Shown here: positions 12,817 through 24,116 of the stretch, piece by piece
Position numbering within the stretch: position 1 is the first letter of the stretch
Layout: every line of letters starts with the position of its first letter
Origin: Boothiomyces macroporosus
Lineage: Eukaryota > Chytridiomycota > Chytridiomycetes > Rhizophydiales > Terramycetaceae
Direction of reading: 5' to 3'
Assembly (NCBI GenBank): GCA_027604185.1
Contig: JADGKB010000048.1
Coordinates: 1-64,000 of the forward strand
Length of the DNA: 64,000 bases
The notes under the pieces: generated by a model
Told to the model about the DNA's origin: nothing
The model's input: the letters and a program-made list of their open reading frames with translations, nothing else
Databases searched by the model: none
Position numbers and translations under genes: made by a program

Positions 12817-13028
12817 CTGCAATATTTACAGAGAGGAACACGAAAAAAAATTTTCAGTTTTATACTTGCAGCCACACCGCTAGATGAAGAAAATGAAAAA
12901 TTGCCTGTTTCGTTAAGCGGAAGAAAAAAAATTCAGTCCAACTTCAAGTGATAAATCTACGCATTAGCTGAGCTAGTTGGCCTCTGAAAGTGTGCGGCTG
13001 TTGCTCGCAGTTAGCTATTCAATCAGAC

Positions 13029-13271
13029 TTATGTGTCATATATGAGAAAATCTTGGCTAGGAGTATTTCCAAATGATGACGTTCCTGCCATCAGTACAGG
13101 TCAACCATTTGGTTGTATTAAGGATAATGTATTTGGCAGGTCAAACACGACATTTCCTACAAGTTCCTCTCTGATATTTCTGAGATTGGTCTTGATTATA
13201 AATCCAGTTAACCCTCATACTCGGTTAGTTTGGTACTTTTGGCAGAAAGCACGACTCAATATATTGAACAT
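13029..13271 (-). CDS. Small putative protein, possibly mitochondrial
   Basis: Low-confidence gene in the gap upstream of URA2. An ATG at 13271 opens a frame (MFNILSRAFCQKYQTNR) that continues after a 30-nt intron (GTATG...ATCAAG) into NLRNIREELVGNVVFDLPN. After a 21-nt intron (GTTGAC...GGCAG) it reaches FGNTPSQDFLIYDT and a TAA stop. The spliced length, 192 nt, is divisible by three and gives 63 residues. The N-terminus is basic and hydrophobic without acidic residues, as in mitochondrial presequences. I do not recognise the family. The in-frame coding pattern and the typical intron lengths are the only support. Confidence 0.4.
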
Positions 13272-13351
13272 GTTAATTTCAAAGGAGTAACCTAATTGAT
13301 CAAAGCGACACAAAATTATTTAATACGATATGTATTGAACTTTTTGAAGAC

Positions 13352-14617
13352 TTAATTTATCTCGCTGTATTTAGGGTTTTTGAACAGATGGCGGTTGTAA
13401 AAGACAAAAACCCAAATCCCTGAAACAATACAAAGCACAATATTAATCCAGGCAATTGCTTTATAGCTTGCACCGCCAATGAAGGGGAAGATAATCCGGC
13501 CCAAGCTTCCTGCTGCCGTTAGAATTCCCATTTCTCGTCCTTGCTTATTTGCTTTGACAATTTCCGAGTAAGATGATATAGTTAGTGTTTGACATATTGG
13601 AGATGCAAAGGACAATATCAACACCATTCCACAGACAAATACAGTAAAGTTTTTGTTCATGATCTCTGGCACCAGAAGCAGCGATCCCACCGAGAACAGA
13701 ATAATTCCAAGAAGCAACATAGTCGCACTTCCAAACTTCTTGACCATTTGATTCAAATACAGAAAAATGACAGAGCCCAAGAGTCCCAAAAGGAAGAAGA
13801 ATTCGGCGGAATCCTGTATAATATCAAGTTCGGCCGGTATACTCTTCATACCTTGATATTGATTGGCGCCAAATGTCTCCAACACTCCTAGAATTCCCCT
13901 GAGGACAAAGTTTAGAAAGAGGAAAAGAAGAAAAGCTTCCTTTTTTCTGTCATTTTGTTCAGCTGGAGTTTCTTCAGACTTTGCTTGCACTAGCTCGTAC
14001 TCCTCTCCGGATGCTTCTGAATCAACAGCCCGTGAAAGAAATAGCAAGGGAATCATCGCCAATGACAGGGAAGCCATAACAAGACCTGGCAGTACACCAT
14101 AAAAGAATTGTGAGGTGTCATCTATTGGGATGTAAACAGCTAGTAATGGACTAACAGAGAAACCTAAATATTGGGCAAGAGTGATCCATGACATATACTT
14201 TACTTTTTCAGTTTTGCGTGAAATGCGAGCCATAAACGCGCGGGAAACACTGATTGTTCCAGATGCACATCCAATAAATAGCCGGGAAATTACAAGTATC
14301 GTGGAGGAAGCCAAACCAAAGCTCCCAGAAAATGCAAATATAATATTGCTAATGACCAAAATTGCACTGGCTATTTGAAGAGTTGTTCTTGAGCTTCCCA
14401 AGTAATCTGCAAGTGCTCCGAATACATAAGATCCAATCAATCGTCCAAATGAAAAAGCAGATATTGCAAGGCCCATGACAAGCTGAGGATTAGAAGGTGC
14501 CACTGACTTTACGTATAGGAATAGCGTAGGTATGGAAATCCCCCTAGCAGATTCACTGATGAATACCTGGATTATCATTATGGCAACATCCAGAGTCCTT
14601 TGCGCAGGAAGCATCAT
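13352..14617 (-). CDS. Major facilitator superfamily transporter (MFSD8/CLN7-like)
   Basis: Intronless gene of 421 residues from ATG 14617. The reading frame stays open for about 90 codons upstream without an ATG, so I chose the first ATG, which precedes the first transmembrane helix. The N-terminal half has the MFS pattern: helix 1 (VAIMIIQVFISESARG), AISAFSFGRLIGSYVFG then ALADYLGSSRT in the helix 2-3 loop, and ISRLFIGCASGTISVSRA in helix 4. A polar central loop (residues about 210-235) precedes the second half. The helix 2-4 motifs resemble lysosomal MFSD8/SPX-MFS carriers, so an endolysosomal or vacuolar membrane location is plausible. The substrate is unknown. It is divergent from FZO1 with a 396-bp spacer. 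Confidence 0.8.
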   Translation of the reverse strand: MMLPAQRTLDVAIMIIQVFISESARGISIPTLFLYVKSVAPSNPQLVMGLAISAFSFGRLIGSYVFGALADYLGSSRTTLQIASAILVISNIIFAFSGSFGLASSTILVISRLFIGCASGTISVSRAFMARISRKTEKVKYMSWITLAQYLGFSVSPLLAVYIPIDDTSQFFYGVLPGLVMASLSLAMIPLLFLSRAVDSEASGEEYELVQAKSEETPAEQNDRKKEAFLLFLFLNFVLRGILGVLETFGANQYQGMKSIPAELDIIQDSAEFFFLLGLLGSVIFLYLNQMVKKFGSATMLLLGIILFSVGSLLLVPEIMNKNFTVFVCGMVLILSFASPICQTLTISSYSEIVKANKQGREMGILTAAGSLGRIIFPFIGGASYKAIAWINIVLCIVSGIWVFVFYNRHLFKNPKYSEIN

Positions 14618-15013
14618 ATTTAGTTTTATGGAAAATTGATGGCTTTTATGGAATTGTGAATCCACCCCAAATAGATCATAAATCGGAAATATCCACGCAC
14701 CAACGATCGAATGAACAAACCATTTGATTATTCGGTCAAGACAGAAAAGCAAAGTTATCTTTAAATGGTTTGAAATAATAGAATTCTGACCTTGTGCAAG
14801 ACAGCTTTCCGCTCTCTGGAAATCACTGCAAGAAAGTATTAGAAGCCCGAAAGTGATAGTTGCAAGTGGGAAATCAATCTTTGCCACAAGTGACGAAATA
14901 CTCTTTTAAATTATAAAATCAATTTCAAGCAAATAAACCCCCCTATTCTTAACTGATGAGTTGAGCTTCTAATGATTCATTATTGACTCGATGCGGCGAA
15001 AATCTTGCAAAAA
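14618..15013. other. Divergent intergenic region between MFS gene and FZO1
   Basis: The minus-strand MFS frame continues open from 14617 to about 14887 but with only GTG/TTG codons as possible starts. It contains two hydrophobic stretches, so an alternative upstream exon cannot be excluded. The rest (14890-15013) is AT-rich and includes an AATAAACCCCCC tract near 14932. No gene is supported. Confidence 0.5.
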
Positions 15014-17146
15014 ATGCAAGTTGAAGAAACCAAAGAAAAACCAGTAGAGCAAACAGAACAACAGGCATTTGGTTATGATTCAGGGTATCAATCAGAAATC
15101 TTGCAGAATTCGTCCTATCAAAAAATCAGGAATTCATTGTTGTACTTGATGAAGCAGACCACTACCATTTTGGAAAATATGCCAGCTGCCCAATTCCCCC
15201 AAACCGATTTGGTGCTTTTAACCGCCGACAGGGTCAATGAAGTTATCAATCACTTTGACAGATTGCAAGTTAGAATCTCAGACACGCACTCCAAAGTTCT
15301 AGTTACTGGCGATTTAAATGCAGGTATTTGTTCTTAATGTAGGCAAATCCACCTTTGTCAACACCCTGTTGCGCCGCCAAGTAGTTCCTGATGATCAAGA
15401 ACCCTGCACTGCATTATTTGTCGAAGTGGTGGACAAATCGGATAACAATGGAATTGAAGAAGTTCATGCTATTCCGGACCCTGCGGTTTACTCAAAAGAT
15501 AACGCAGAAACTTTTGTAAAAATTCCAGTAGAAGATTTAAGAGAGCATGTGGAAAATGATGAATCTAGCCATCCCCTAATGAAAGTGTACGTCAAGGATA
15601 ACCGCAATAAATCCAGCTTATTGCACAATGGAATTGTGGATATCAGCTTAATTGACTCTCCTGGTTTGAACATTGATTCTATGAAAACAACATCGCTCTT
15701 TTCCAAGCAAGAAGAAATAGACGTGATCGTTTTCGTTGTGAATGCAGAGAACCACTTTACGCTATCTGTAAATATATCTAATGGCAGGGCAAAGAATTTT
15801 TGGAAACTGCGACCAAGGAAAAGGCTTACGTGTTTATAGTGGTCAACAGATTTGATTCAATCAAAAGAAAAGATAGAAACAAGAGGGATATTCTGGAACA
15901 AATTAGGTCAATTTCCCAAACAACTTTTGGTACAATTTCCTAATCAAAGATGAAGCTGACAATTTGGTTCATTTTGTTAGTTGTCGCCAAGTATTCCAGT
16001 ACTATACGGCTGGCGTCCAACCTTCAGCGGACAACTGGATTCCTGACTTTGAGCGATTGGAAAGCTGTCTTCGCTCATTTATCTTGGAAAAGAGAACAAA
16101 GTCTAAACTTGCCCCTGCCAAGGTATATCTCGGAAACGTTCTGTCAGATCTTGAAACAATTTCCAATTACAACATTCAATACCATGATGCAGAATCGTTT
16201 AACTTGGCCAATGAGTTGGGTACAATCGGCCCTATTTATCAAAAGATGAAATTATTAAAGGAAAAGTACTTTGTCGATTCTGAAAAGAATATCGACGTCT
16301 TAGCAAAAGAAATTTCCGACTTTTCAGACAAGACTCTTTTAAACTTTATCGAAGGTAAGACTCGCTAATCCAGAATTTGAATTGTTTATGGATACAGTTG
16401 AGTGGAACGGTGCCATTCAGGTTTGGCAGTATGCGCATGAGCTTAGACTAGTTGTTTCCAGGTTGGCATTTATCAGATTAAGATCCTGCCACACTTTTGC
16501 ACAAGAAAAGTGTTTAGATTATGTCCGCAAGATCTCTTCTGCAGCAAAGGAATGCGTTCCCCAAGATATTGATTTGGATGAAGCACCTCTTCACGAAGGC
16601 TTGGAATTAAGAAGTCAAGGGTCATTGCTAGATCTGTCCGACCATAGCTTATTTGACAGCGCCGATCGATTTGAAATTATTAAAGATTTTATTCCTGCGC
16701 TTGGTATGGTATCTGCTGGTGTTTTAGGTTATAGAAGCTTGGTCACCGGTATTTTGAAATCCCAGTCGCACTCTTTCTCTAGGATCGCAAAGTTGGCCGT
16801 TACTGGACTTGCAATTACTGGGGTTGGCTTGTTGATATTTAAATTATCAGACATGAAGGCAACCGTTCAATCAAAACTTACCACAAAACTAAAGCAGTAT
16901 TTCAAGGACTCCAGCTTTGTCGAATCAAATTCTCATTATATATCAAGTACCTCCCATCGCCTACTTCGCACTGGAGTCAACGATTTCCAAAGAAAATTCC
17001 AATACTCTATGGATGAGCAAGAAAGAAAGTTTAATTTACAAAACGCTGCCAAGAGCAAAGCAGAAGAAGAATCTAGAATTTTTAGCAATATTTACAAACG
17101 AGCTGTTTCAATCAAACAAGAACTGGAAGCTATTTCACTTGAATAA
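15014..17146 (+). CDS. FZO1: Mitofusin, dynamin-like GTPase of the mitochondrial outer membrane
   Basis: Drives tethering and fusion of mitochondrial outer membranes. Four introns of 19-20 nt are removed (the first at 15324-15342 inside the P-loop codon), giving 684 residues. The GTPase domain shows G1 GDLNAGKST (residues about 99-107), PCTALFVEV (G2 region), G3 DSPGLN and G4 NRFD. The segment VVFVVNAENHFTLS and the following DEADNLVHFVS are typical of fungal Fzo1. Two close hydrophobic segments follow near residues 535-590 (FIPALGMVSAGVLGY and AVTGLAITGVGLLIF), then a C-terminal heptad region. The start is ATG 15014. The stop TAA overlaps AATAAA, and the ARL6-like gene starts only 25 bp later on the same strand. 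Confidence 0.93.
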
Positions 17147-17171
17147 ATGTCAAATTATTTCATCTTTTTTT

Positions 17172-17734
17172 ATGCAAGGATTGAACGAGCAACTTATCGC
17201 TTGGGGTCTGCGAAAGCGGAAATACCACTTGCTTTGGGTAGGACTGGATAACTCTGGCAAATCAAGTCTCCTGCATTATCTAAAATACAACCAGGTTAGT
17301 TTATCTTAACCAAGCCCGTTGAGAACCCTTTCCCAACCATCGGATTTACAAAGACAATTGTAACAAAGTTTGATACAGAATTAACTGTTATGGACTGTTC
17401 CGGAAAATGTAGGTTCAGGAGAATATGGAATCTAATTGATGGCTACGACGCGCTTGTTTTTGTTGTTGATGTTACAGACAAGGACAGAATGTCAATTGTT
17501 AAAGAGGAACTGGAGCAATTTATACACCACAAGAGTAAACGACGAATTCCTATTTTGATATTAGCGAATAAAACTGATTTGGAGGAAGGCTTGAGTCCTT
17601 CAGATTGTAGTTCAGCCCTAAGTCTGGACAGTATAAAAGATCGAGCTTGGACTATTATTCCATGCAGCGCCAGCGATGGTAGAGGTGTTTTAGATGCATT
17701 TAAGTGGCTCTCCTCATCATTGAATAAAACTTGA
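17172..17734 (+). CDS. ARL6/BBS3-like Arf-family GTPase with altered switch II
   Basis: Arf-like small GTPase, 180 residues after removing one 20-nt intron. ARL6 recruits the BBSome coat to ciliary membranes. Motifs: G1 GLDNSGKS (24-31), G2 threonine in FPTIGF, G3 DCSG (68-71), G4 NKTD (126-129), G5 CSA. The stretch KRRIPILILANKTDL and the following LDSIKDRAW region resemble ARL6 more than ARL2/ARL3. The residue after DxxG, normally the catalytic Gln, is Lys (K72), which predicts weak GTP hydrolysis. Residue 2 is Gln, not Gly, so N-myristoylation is not expected (ARL6 is also atypical in its N-terminal helix). AATAAA lies just before the TGA stop. RFC5 ends 3 bp away in convergent orientation. 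Confidence 0.78.
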
Positions 17735-17737
17735 ATT

Positions 17738-18870
17738 TTATAAGTTTATTAAAAATTGACTGTAAAGAGACATGATTTTGGCAACATATGCTTCCAAATG
17801 GAAGATGGCCTTATTTCCAAGTCTCATGCGGTGCTCCTAGACGTTAAATCTACTTACATATTCGGCTGCGTTAGTAACAATGTCAATTTTTAGCTGTCCA
17901 TCTACAATTTTTAATAATTCAAATGTCAAGCTCTTTATAATCACTTCTGGAGGAATACAGTTCGCAAGTAGCTGATAGAATTTACCGCGGACATCAGCTA
18001 GAGTCTGCGGTGATTGATCATTCAGAATCGTGTTGGCGATCTCTTGGATGAATAGCTCCCAATCCGTGATTGGCAACTGTTGCCCTTCGACGAAAGGATA
18101 CCTATGTTAAAAAATATTACTGCTGAACATAAAGCGATTCAAGCATTAAAAGTGCCTTTCTAAGGTTGCCTTCACAGGCTTGAGCAATTCTTTCTGCAAC
18201 AGTATTGGGTAAGCCCAACTTTTCATTCTTTGCACAAGATTGCAATACTTTGATAACCTAATATTACAATTTTGGTACCGTTTCATTAGAAGGGCACGGA
18301 ATCCTTAGCATCATGCACCTACTTCGAATTGGAGCGATAATCTTTGAAGTTACGTTGCAACACAAAATAATTCGCAAGTTTGACATGTATTTTTCCATAG
18401 TTCGTCGGAGTGCAGCTTGCGCATTGCGGGATAAACTATCCGCCTCATTAATCACTACAATTTTATACTTGTGCTTTGCATTTGTGTCAATCTGCTTTGT
18501 TTGCGCCATCTCTTTGATCAAGTCCTGTATAACAAGCTGATCGCTATTCCCTAAATCGCTAGGTGTGATTTCAACATGGTAACTGGATGAAATCAGCGTA
18601 ATTTCAAGTTTCTTTTTTGAAGGAGTTTCAAACTGTCGTACGTCAATTTTCAGTTTTTCCGAACGGATTCCATAAATCTCTCTTAATATTGCTGAAATCC
18701 TGGTTTTCTTTCCAGCTCCAGATGGGCCATAGATCAGGAGATGGGGCAAATCGCCATTCAATGTCTGCATTAATTGAATTTACCATTTCCTGCAATCTTG
18801 CGGTAATTTCTGGATGGTAATCAAGCGTATCAAGGCTGGTTGGCCGGTATTTGTCTACCCACAACGACAT
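17738..18870 (-). CDS. RFC5: Replication factor C small subunit (yeast Rfc5 / human RFC3 type)
   Basis: Clamp-loader subunit that helps load PCNA at primer-template junctions. Four introns (19-21 nt) removed gives 350 residues, equal to family length. The N-terminus MSLWVDKYRP is diagnostic. The P-loop is GPSGAGKKT, there is a SRC box in IAPIRSRCMM, and the sequences ALRRTMEKYMS and RIILCCNVTSK match the Rfc5/RFC3 branch. The Walker B has NEADSL. The C-terminal collar (YPFVEGQQLPITDWE and NCIPPEVIIK) is complete. The start ATG (18870-18868) is chosen because it begins the conserved SLWVDKYRP. AATAAA occurs inside the last codons. The gene is divergent from the HMG-CoA reductase with 184 bp between start codons. 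Confidence 0.95.
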
Positions 18871-19054
18871 TTGAAGATTAAAAGATCTGGCAAGTCGGAC
18901 ACTCAAATTTATGTCCGTGTTTGTTAGGGCTCAAAAGTATTCAATTAATTGCTTTTAAATTTACTCTTACTGGAACGGAAAAATGACTTGTGTTTTACAC
19001 TGATTTTTCCTAGTCATTTTCACCTGCTGTTGGAAAATTACAAAAAAAATTCAA

Positions 19055-21722
19055 ATGGGTTCGACTTCGATATGGTCTGGATTCTACAAAAAGTCTTTAA
19101 AGGAACGAAAGTCGCAAATTGAGTTATCATTTCCGCAGCTGGTGGAAAATCAAGGATTTAAAATTCTGGAGGAAGAGCAGGCAAATAACATGATTGAAAA
19201 TTGTATTGGGATAACTGGATTGCCTTTAGGTTTGGCATTGAATGCGGTTATCAATTCAAAATCTGTAGTTATTCCTATGGTAGTGGAAGAGCCTTCAGTG
19301 GTCGCAGCGGTGTCTGGAGCGTCAAAGTTGATTTCTGCGTGTGGGGGGTTTACGGGAACATTGCCAGATAGGAATATCATATTTGCTCAAGTTCAATTGC
19401 TTGATATTGCGGATAATGACTTGGAAAGGACTATTTTAACTGTATTTACGACTAATATTAGTTGAATAGCAAAAAGCCCTTCTTGATTAGCCAATCTAAC
19501 GAGTTTTGTAAGACAATGTTCAACAGAGGAGGAGGAGTGGTTGATTTGACAATCCGCCAAATCAAGAAATCAACCAAAAATTCGACATCAAACACATGGG
19601 TAGTAGTTCACTTTCATATTGATGTATGCGATGCAATGGGTGCAAATTGTGCTAGTACAGTGGCTGAGGGTATGGCTCCCTTTTTGGCACAGCTGACAGG
19701 ATGTCGAATTGGCTTTAGGATTGTGTCTAATCTTGCAACTGAACGCTTTTCCACTGCAAAATTTCAGTTGCCAGTGTCACAGCTAGGATATAAAGGGTTT
19801 GATGGGATGGAAGTAGCGAAAAGAATAGTGGAAGCGTATGAGTGGGCAGTTGACGATCCATACAGAGCCGTTACCCATAACAAAGGAATTATGAATGGGA
19901 TAGATGCTGTCGCTCTTGCAACTGGCCAGGATTGGAGAGCTATTGAAGCTGCCTGCCATTCATGGGCCAGTTTAAAATCTGATGCTGGTTACAAACCGTT
20001 GACGGAATACTCTATTGAAGAATTACACGGGGAGCATTATTTAATTGGAAAGCTTGAGCTGCCTATTACAGTTGGAACGGCAGGTGGGGTATTGAAAACG
20101 AATCCGAGCTATCAACTTTCACTTGGGTTGATGGGCAGTCCGAATTCAAAGGAATTGGCTTTATCAATGGTATGTATTGGATTAGCTCAAAATTTTGCGG
20201 CCCTCAGAGCTCTTGCGACCGAAGGTATTCAAAGAGGTCATATGTCGTTACATGCCAGAAATATTGCAATAGCAGGTACTGTGGGTTTAACTGTAGCTGG
20301 AGCTCCATCTCACGCAATAAGCGAGTGTGTGACGTTTATGATTGAAACAAATCGAATTAATCAGGTAAACCGCCACTTAATGTGTAGTCTGCTGTTATTG
20401 AATATTTAGCGGCAAATCAACTCCAGTCTCAATTGTCAAATCTTCATTCTGATGATGCACCAAAGCAAGCCCCGTCAATGTTTTACTTCGAAGATACCGT
20501 AAACGCAAACAGCTCTTTGGAGCCCGTTTTGTCTTTGAATATTGCGTTCAAGACTTTTGGTGATAAGCCGGTGAATATTATGTTCACCAATGAATCAAAC
20601 TCTACAGATTCAATTGCACACCTGCTCTTTGGACAAAAATCGTACAACTGGATAACCTCAGTGTTTCACACACTAGAAAAAATCAAACTAACTACTATCA
20701 AGCCTGTCCGAGCAAATCAAATTTTGTCAAAAAAGTTGAAACTCTTAAGCATGATCATGAACATTATATGCAAGAGGATATACCTAACTCACCCAAACGA
20801 AACAAAGAAATTTATTAAAGCAGTATTGGAATCGCCAGGATACGATCCATCATACCCAATAGTGCCCAATGATTCCTCTCCAGTGTCCTGGTCAGCTGAA
20901 ATGATTGGTGCAATACCGTTAGTAAAAACTCATTCTGGGGCAGTATTGGTGAAAGAAGATACAGCTTCGCATTCTCTCAAGTCGTCTTCGCTGTTTCAAG
21001 CAAATTTAACCAGTATCATTGAAGAAATTGTGTCTCAAAATGGCCAGTCGGTTTTGCTGACTGTTGGTCTGCCGCTGCTTCTGGCAGTGTGGCAGGTTTT
21101 TGAATGTAGAATTTTAGAATGGGTCGGCTCACCTCTTCTAGCATCAACGTTACTTACAGAACAAAGACATGTAATTGCTTCAATCATAGGTGCAATTAAT
21201 CCTGTTGATTTTGACCAAGCCATTAGCATCAGCGCAAAGCGCATGCAAGTGACAATGTTCCTGTTGAGTGATGCAGTCCGTTTCCAGTCAGGAACCATTC
21301 AGCCAAATTTGGTGACAAGTATTCACTCTATTGGGTCTACATTAGAGCGCGATCAAATTTTGGCGCACGATCTATCACCCATGCGTCTCTATAGGGATAT
21401 TCAACTATTGAACAGCAACAAATTGTCTTTGGATTGTGATATTTCACTGGGGGTTACAAACACTTTTTTGATTTGGTTGAATTTAAATAACGGATACACG
21501 GTTGAACAAATATTAAGCCTTTTGCCAGAGTCGAAAGAAGAATGGAAAATGGTTTATGAATCGCTGATTCCCCTTTTCAAGGTGTATCTTAATTCAGTTT
21601 GGAAACCGTCAATCAATATCTTTGATAAAGATAGCCCATTTGATACAACTGGACTAAAGCAAGCAAGCTCTTTTTATCTTAATTATTATGATGTTGCCTG
21701 GATCGAAAGCGCAATAAATTAA
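19055..21722 (+). CDS. Class II (bacterial-type) HMG-CoA reductase with C-terminal extension
   Basis: Residues 1 to about 440 of 874 form an HMG-CoA reductase of class II, the soluble type known from bacteria and archaea. Evidence: MIENCIGITGLPLG with catalytic E48, VVEEPSVVAA, HIDVCDAMGAN, NKGIMNGIDAV with K270, D286 sixteen residues later as in characterised class II enzymes, and GHMSLHARNIA with H393. There is no sterol-sensing membrane domain as in usual fungal/animal class I enzymes. Two introns (20 nt at 19442-19461 and 23 nt at 20365-20387) show it is a resident eukaryotic gene. The last roughly 430 residues are mostly helical and unrecognised. Role: mevalonate formation from HMG-CoA, or the reverse degradative reaction; cofactor preference is not evident. 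AATAAA lies at the stop. Confidence 0.9.
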
Positions 21723-21730
21723 CTTTAATA

Positions 21731-24116
21731 TTACAAATCATAACCTTTTCCTAAACAATAATAATCAATAGGTACACCTTCCTCGATATTTGGATTCAAA
21801 TAACCTTTTGAAGTAGCTACCCCATTTTGCTGAAGCATGGTAATGCACAGGACTGTGATACCTACTCCAGCATCTAAGGCAACAGCCAGGATATAATTGT
21901 ACTTTTGCCACCTACATAAGCAACACTTACCAAATATTATAGTTTTTGTACAAGTAAGACTGGAAAATCCACGCAACTATCACTGGAACGATATAGAAAT
22001 TTTGGAACTGACCTGGACCAAAAAATGACGATAACAATGGAACGTTAATCATTTTCCAGTATGAAGCGGGATATATCTTGTTTAGATACCAAGGTATAAT
22101 TGGAAGAAAGAGTCCAATTGCAAAACACCAAAGAGTTGATTCATAAACGGATCCAACCCCGAAAAACCTCTGCGGCCCGATTGCTCCCCAAATTGCACCT
22201 GAATCAAACAGCGCTTACCTGCATTATAAAAAACAAAATAATCAGTTGCTTGCCAGTCGCCCGTGCCGAGGATGTTGTCTAGTGAATCCATTACCCAAAA
22301 ACTTGTTACAGTATTCACAAATGCTCCAAGAAACGTTCCATACAATTGGGCAAAAACCATATGTATGGGATTAATCTTCATATAATGCCCTAACTTCAAA
22401 TCTGCCAACAAAGTGATTGCTTGTATAACTGAATTAGTTCCCAAACTTTTGAATGCCATCACAACAACAGTCTTTCCAGGCAAAAGGAGTCCAATAACAA
22501 ACTCAGTGAGCACGTTTATTCCTAGCCTAGTTCCAGAAATTGCGGTAATCACTCCAATAGGCAGGACTGAAAGTATTGCCATCGCAATACATAGTAGAAC
22601 AGACCAAAACGGCATTTCATACGAAGTAAATCCGGAAATGATAAACTGAAGAAAAATTAGAAACGCCAGGAAATACAAGAATGCAGATTCAGGGATATCT
22701 GGATATCTTCTCATCAACATATTGTGAATATCGTCTTCTGCTTCTTCCAGTTGCCTGATGGCGGAACTAAGCTGAACATAGATTTCGTTTCCGTGCCACA
22801 GATATACATGCATAAAAGCTATATTAAGGTAAATTACCAGCAACTATGGACAAGAAAGAAGCTGCATATGCCAAGGCAAAGAAAGAGGAAATGTATATTG
22901 GTGACTCCTTTTGATACATTTCTTCATTCAAGTTGAATTTTGGTGGTTCATACAAGCTCACTGCAGAGATGTGGAATCCAGAAGAATTAAACAGCGCAGC
23001 TGAATTAAGTACAGGGATTGGCCGCCCGTCGGTATATTTATGTATATGAAGCTGTTGATCTTTTCCAAAGCCATTCGAAAAGAATACTAGTGGTGTTAGC
23101 ACCCACCCCCAAATAACATTTGAAAATGCGATATTAACAGTAGCCCTAATTTAATACAAAGTACCACCAAGGTGTAGTTAAGGCACTTCCTTTCACATAA
23201 TACCAATCAAGAGTCAGTGATCCGATTCCTAAACCGTATCCATTATCTGAGGAAAACAAAAAGTTGGCCTTTTCCCCAAGTCCAAGAAAACAAAGGAGGT
23301 TGAAAGACTGTAGGGCTACCAAAAAGTACTGGGGAATCCATGCATATGCAAAGCTGAGAGCAAACGCAATCCAAAAAAAATTGAATCGAGATAGTTTGTA
23401 AACCGAAGATTCATCATTTTCATGTGGAGAATGGAACCCAACAAAAAGCGCTACTGTTGACAAAATTCCAGGCCAAACCATGGCTCGAGGTTTAACTAAA
23501 AACCTTCGAGCTAATCCTGCTATTCCAAACCCCAAAAACTGTGTTGTCAATACCCTAAATTAGGAAAACTCACCATCCTAAAGACTCTAGAAAGGAGATG
23601 GATGTATTCCCCATAAACATTTTTGACCGCTGAGTAACTACATTATCTATACCATAAGCGATTCCGCCCCCACAACTAGCAATTATAGTTATCAAAACAT
23701 GTTCTTTCATTCCAAACAAACCAGGATTCAATTGCAATTCGTAATTAGATATCCTAAATTTGTAATTTGGCAAGAATTGTGCCATAAATATTCCCATTGG
23801 ATAACTCAATAGGGTAGCCAAGAATGCGGGTATCTTTGTAAGCAGCAAGTACCTCGAACGGAGTGGTTCTGAAAGCCAAGATGGAATTTACAACACCCAA
23901 AAAGATGCACCACAATGAGCCTAATATTATTACTCTTAATGTAAGACTAGGTGCCATTGGATCGTCAGTTTGCGGTATAATTGAAGTGCGGTCGTACTTT
24001 TCTTCCTGGAATTCATCTTCAATATCCAAATTATCCAACTCTATATACTCTGAATCCTGGGATTCCCTTACACTATTCAGTGGCTAATGATTAAATTGAA
24101 TTACATTGTATTTCAT
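21731..24116 (-). CDS. OPT family oligopeptide transporter
   Basis: Polytopic membrane transporter for small peptides or metal-peptide conjugates such as glutathione. Seven introns (19-22 nt) removed gives 748 residues, the usual OPT length. Signatures: PSLTLRVIILGSLWCIFLG at the first helix, FSFRT-type FRTTPFE, the LNPGLFGMKEHVLITI block, LTTQFLGFGIAGLARR, YMKINPIHMVFAQLYGT and the C-terminal segments NAGAIWGAIGPQRFFG and ALDAGVGI. The start ATG at 24116 encodes four residues before a 21-nt intron; the acidic cytosolic N-terminus follows (ESQDSEYIELDNLDIEDEF). It is convergent with the HMG-CoA reductase gene, with 8 bp between stop codons. Confidence 0.92.

Noticed and set aside
14617..14887. 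N-terminal extension of the MFS gene by about 90 codons
   Set aside because: No in-frame ATG exists in the extension, and the known MFS helix 1 begins just after ATG 14617.
19055..21722. Bacterial contamination as the source of the class II HMG-CoA reductase
   Set aside because: It contains two introns of the local type and lies between eukaryotic genes 184 bp and 8 bp away.
21990..22019. 30-nt candidate intron in the OPT gene (GTCAG...TTCCAG)
   Set aside because: The sequence is in frame without a stop and reads as plausible OPT protein, so I left it as coding.
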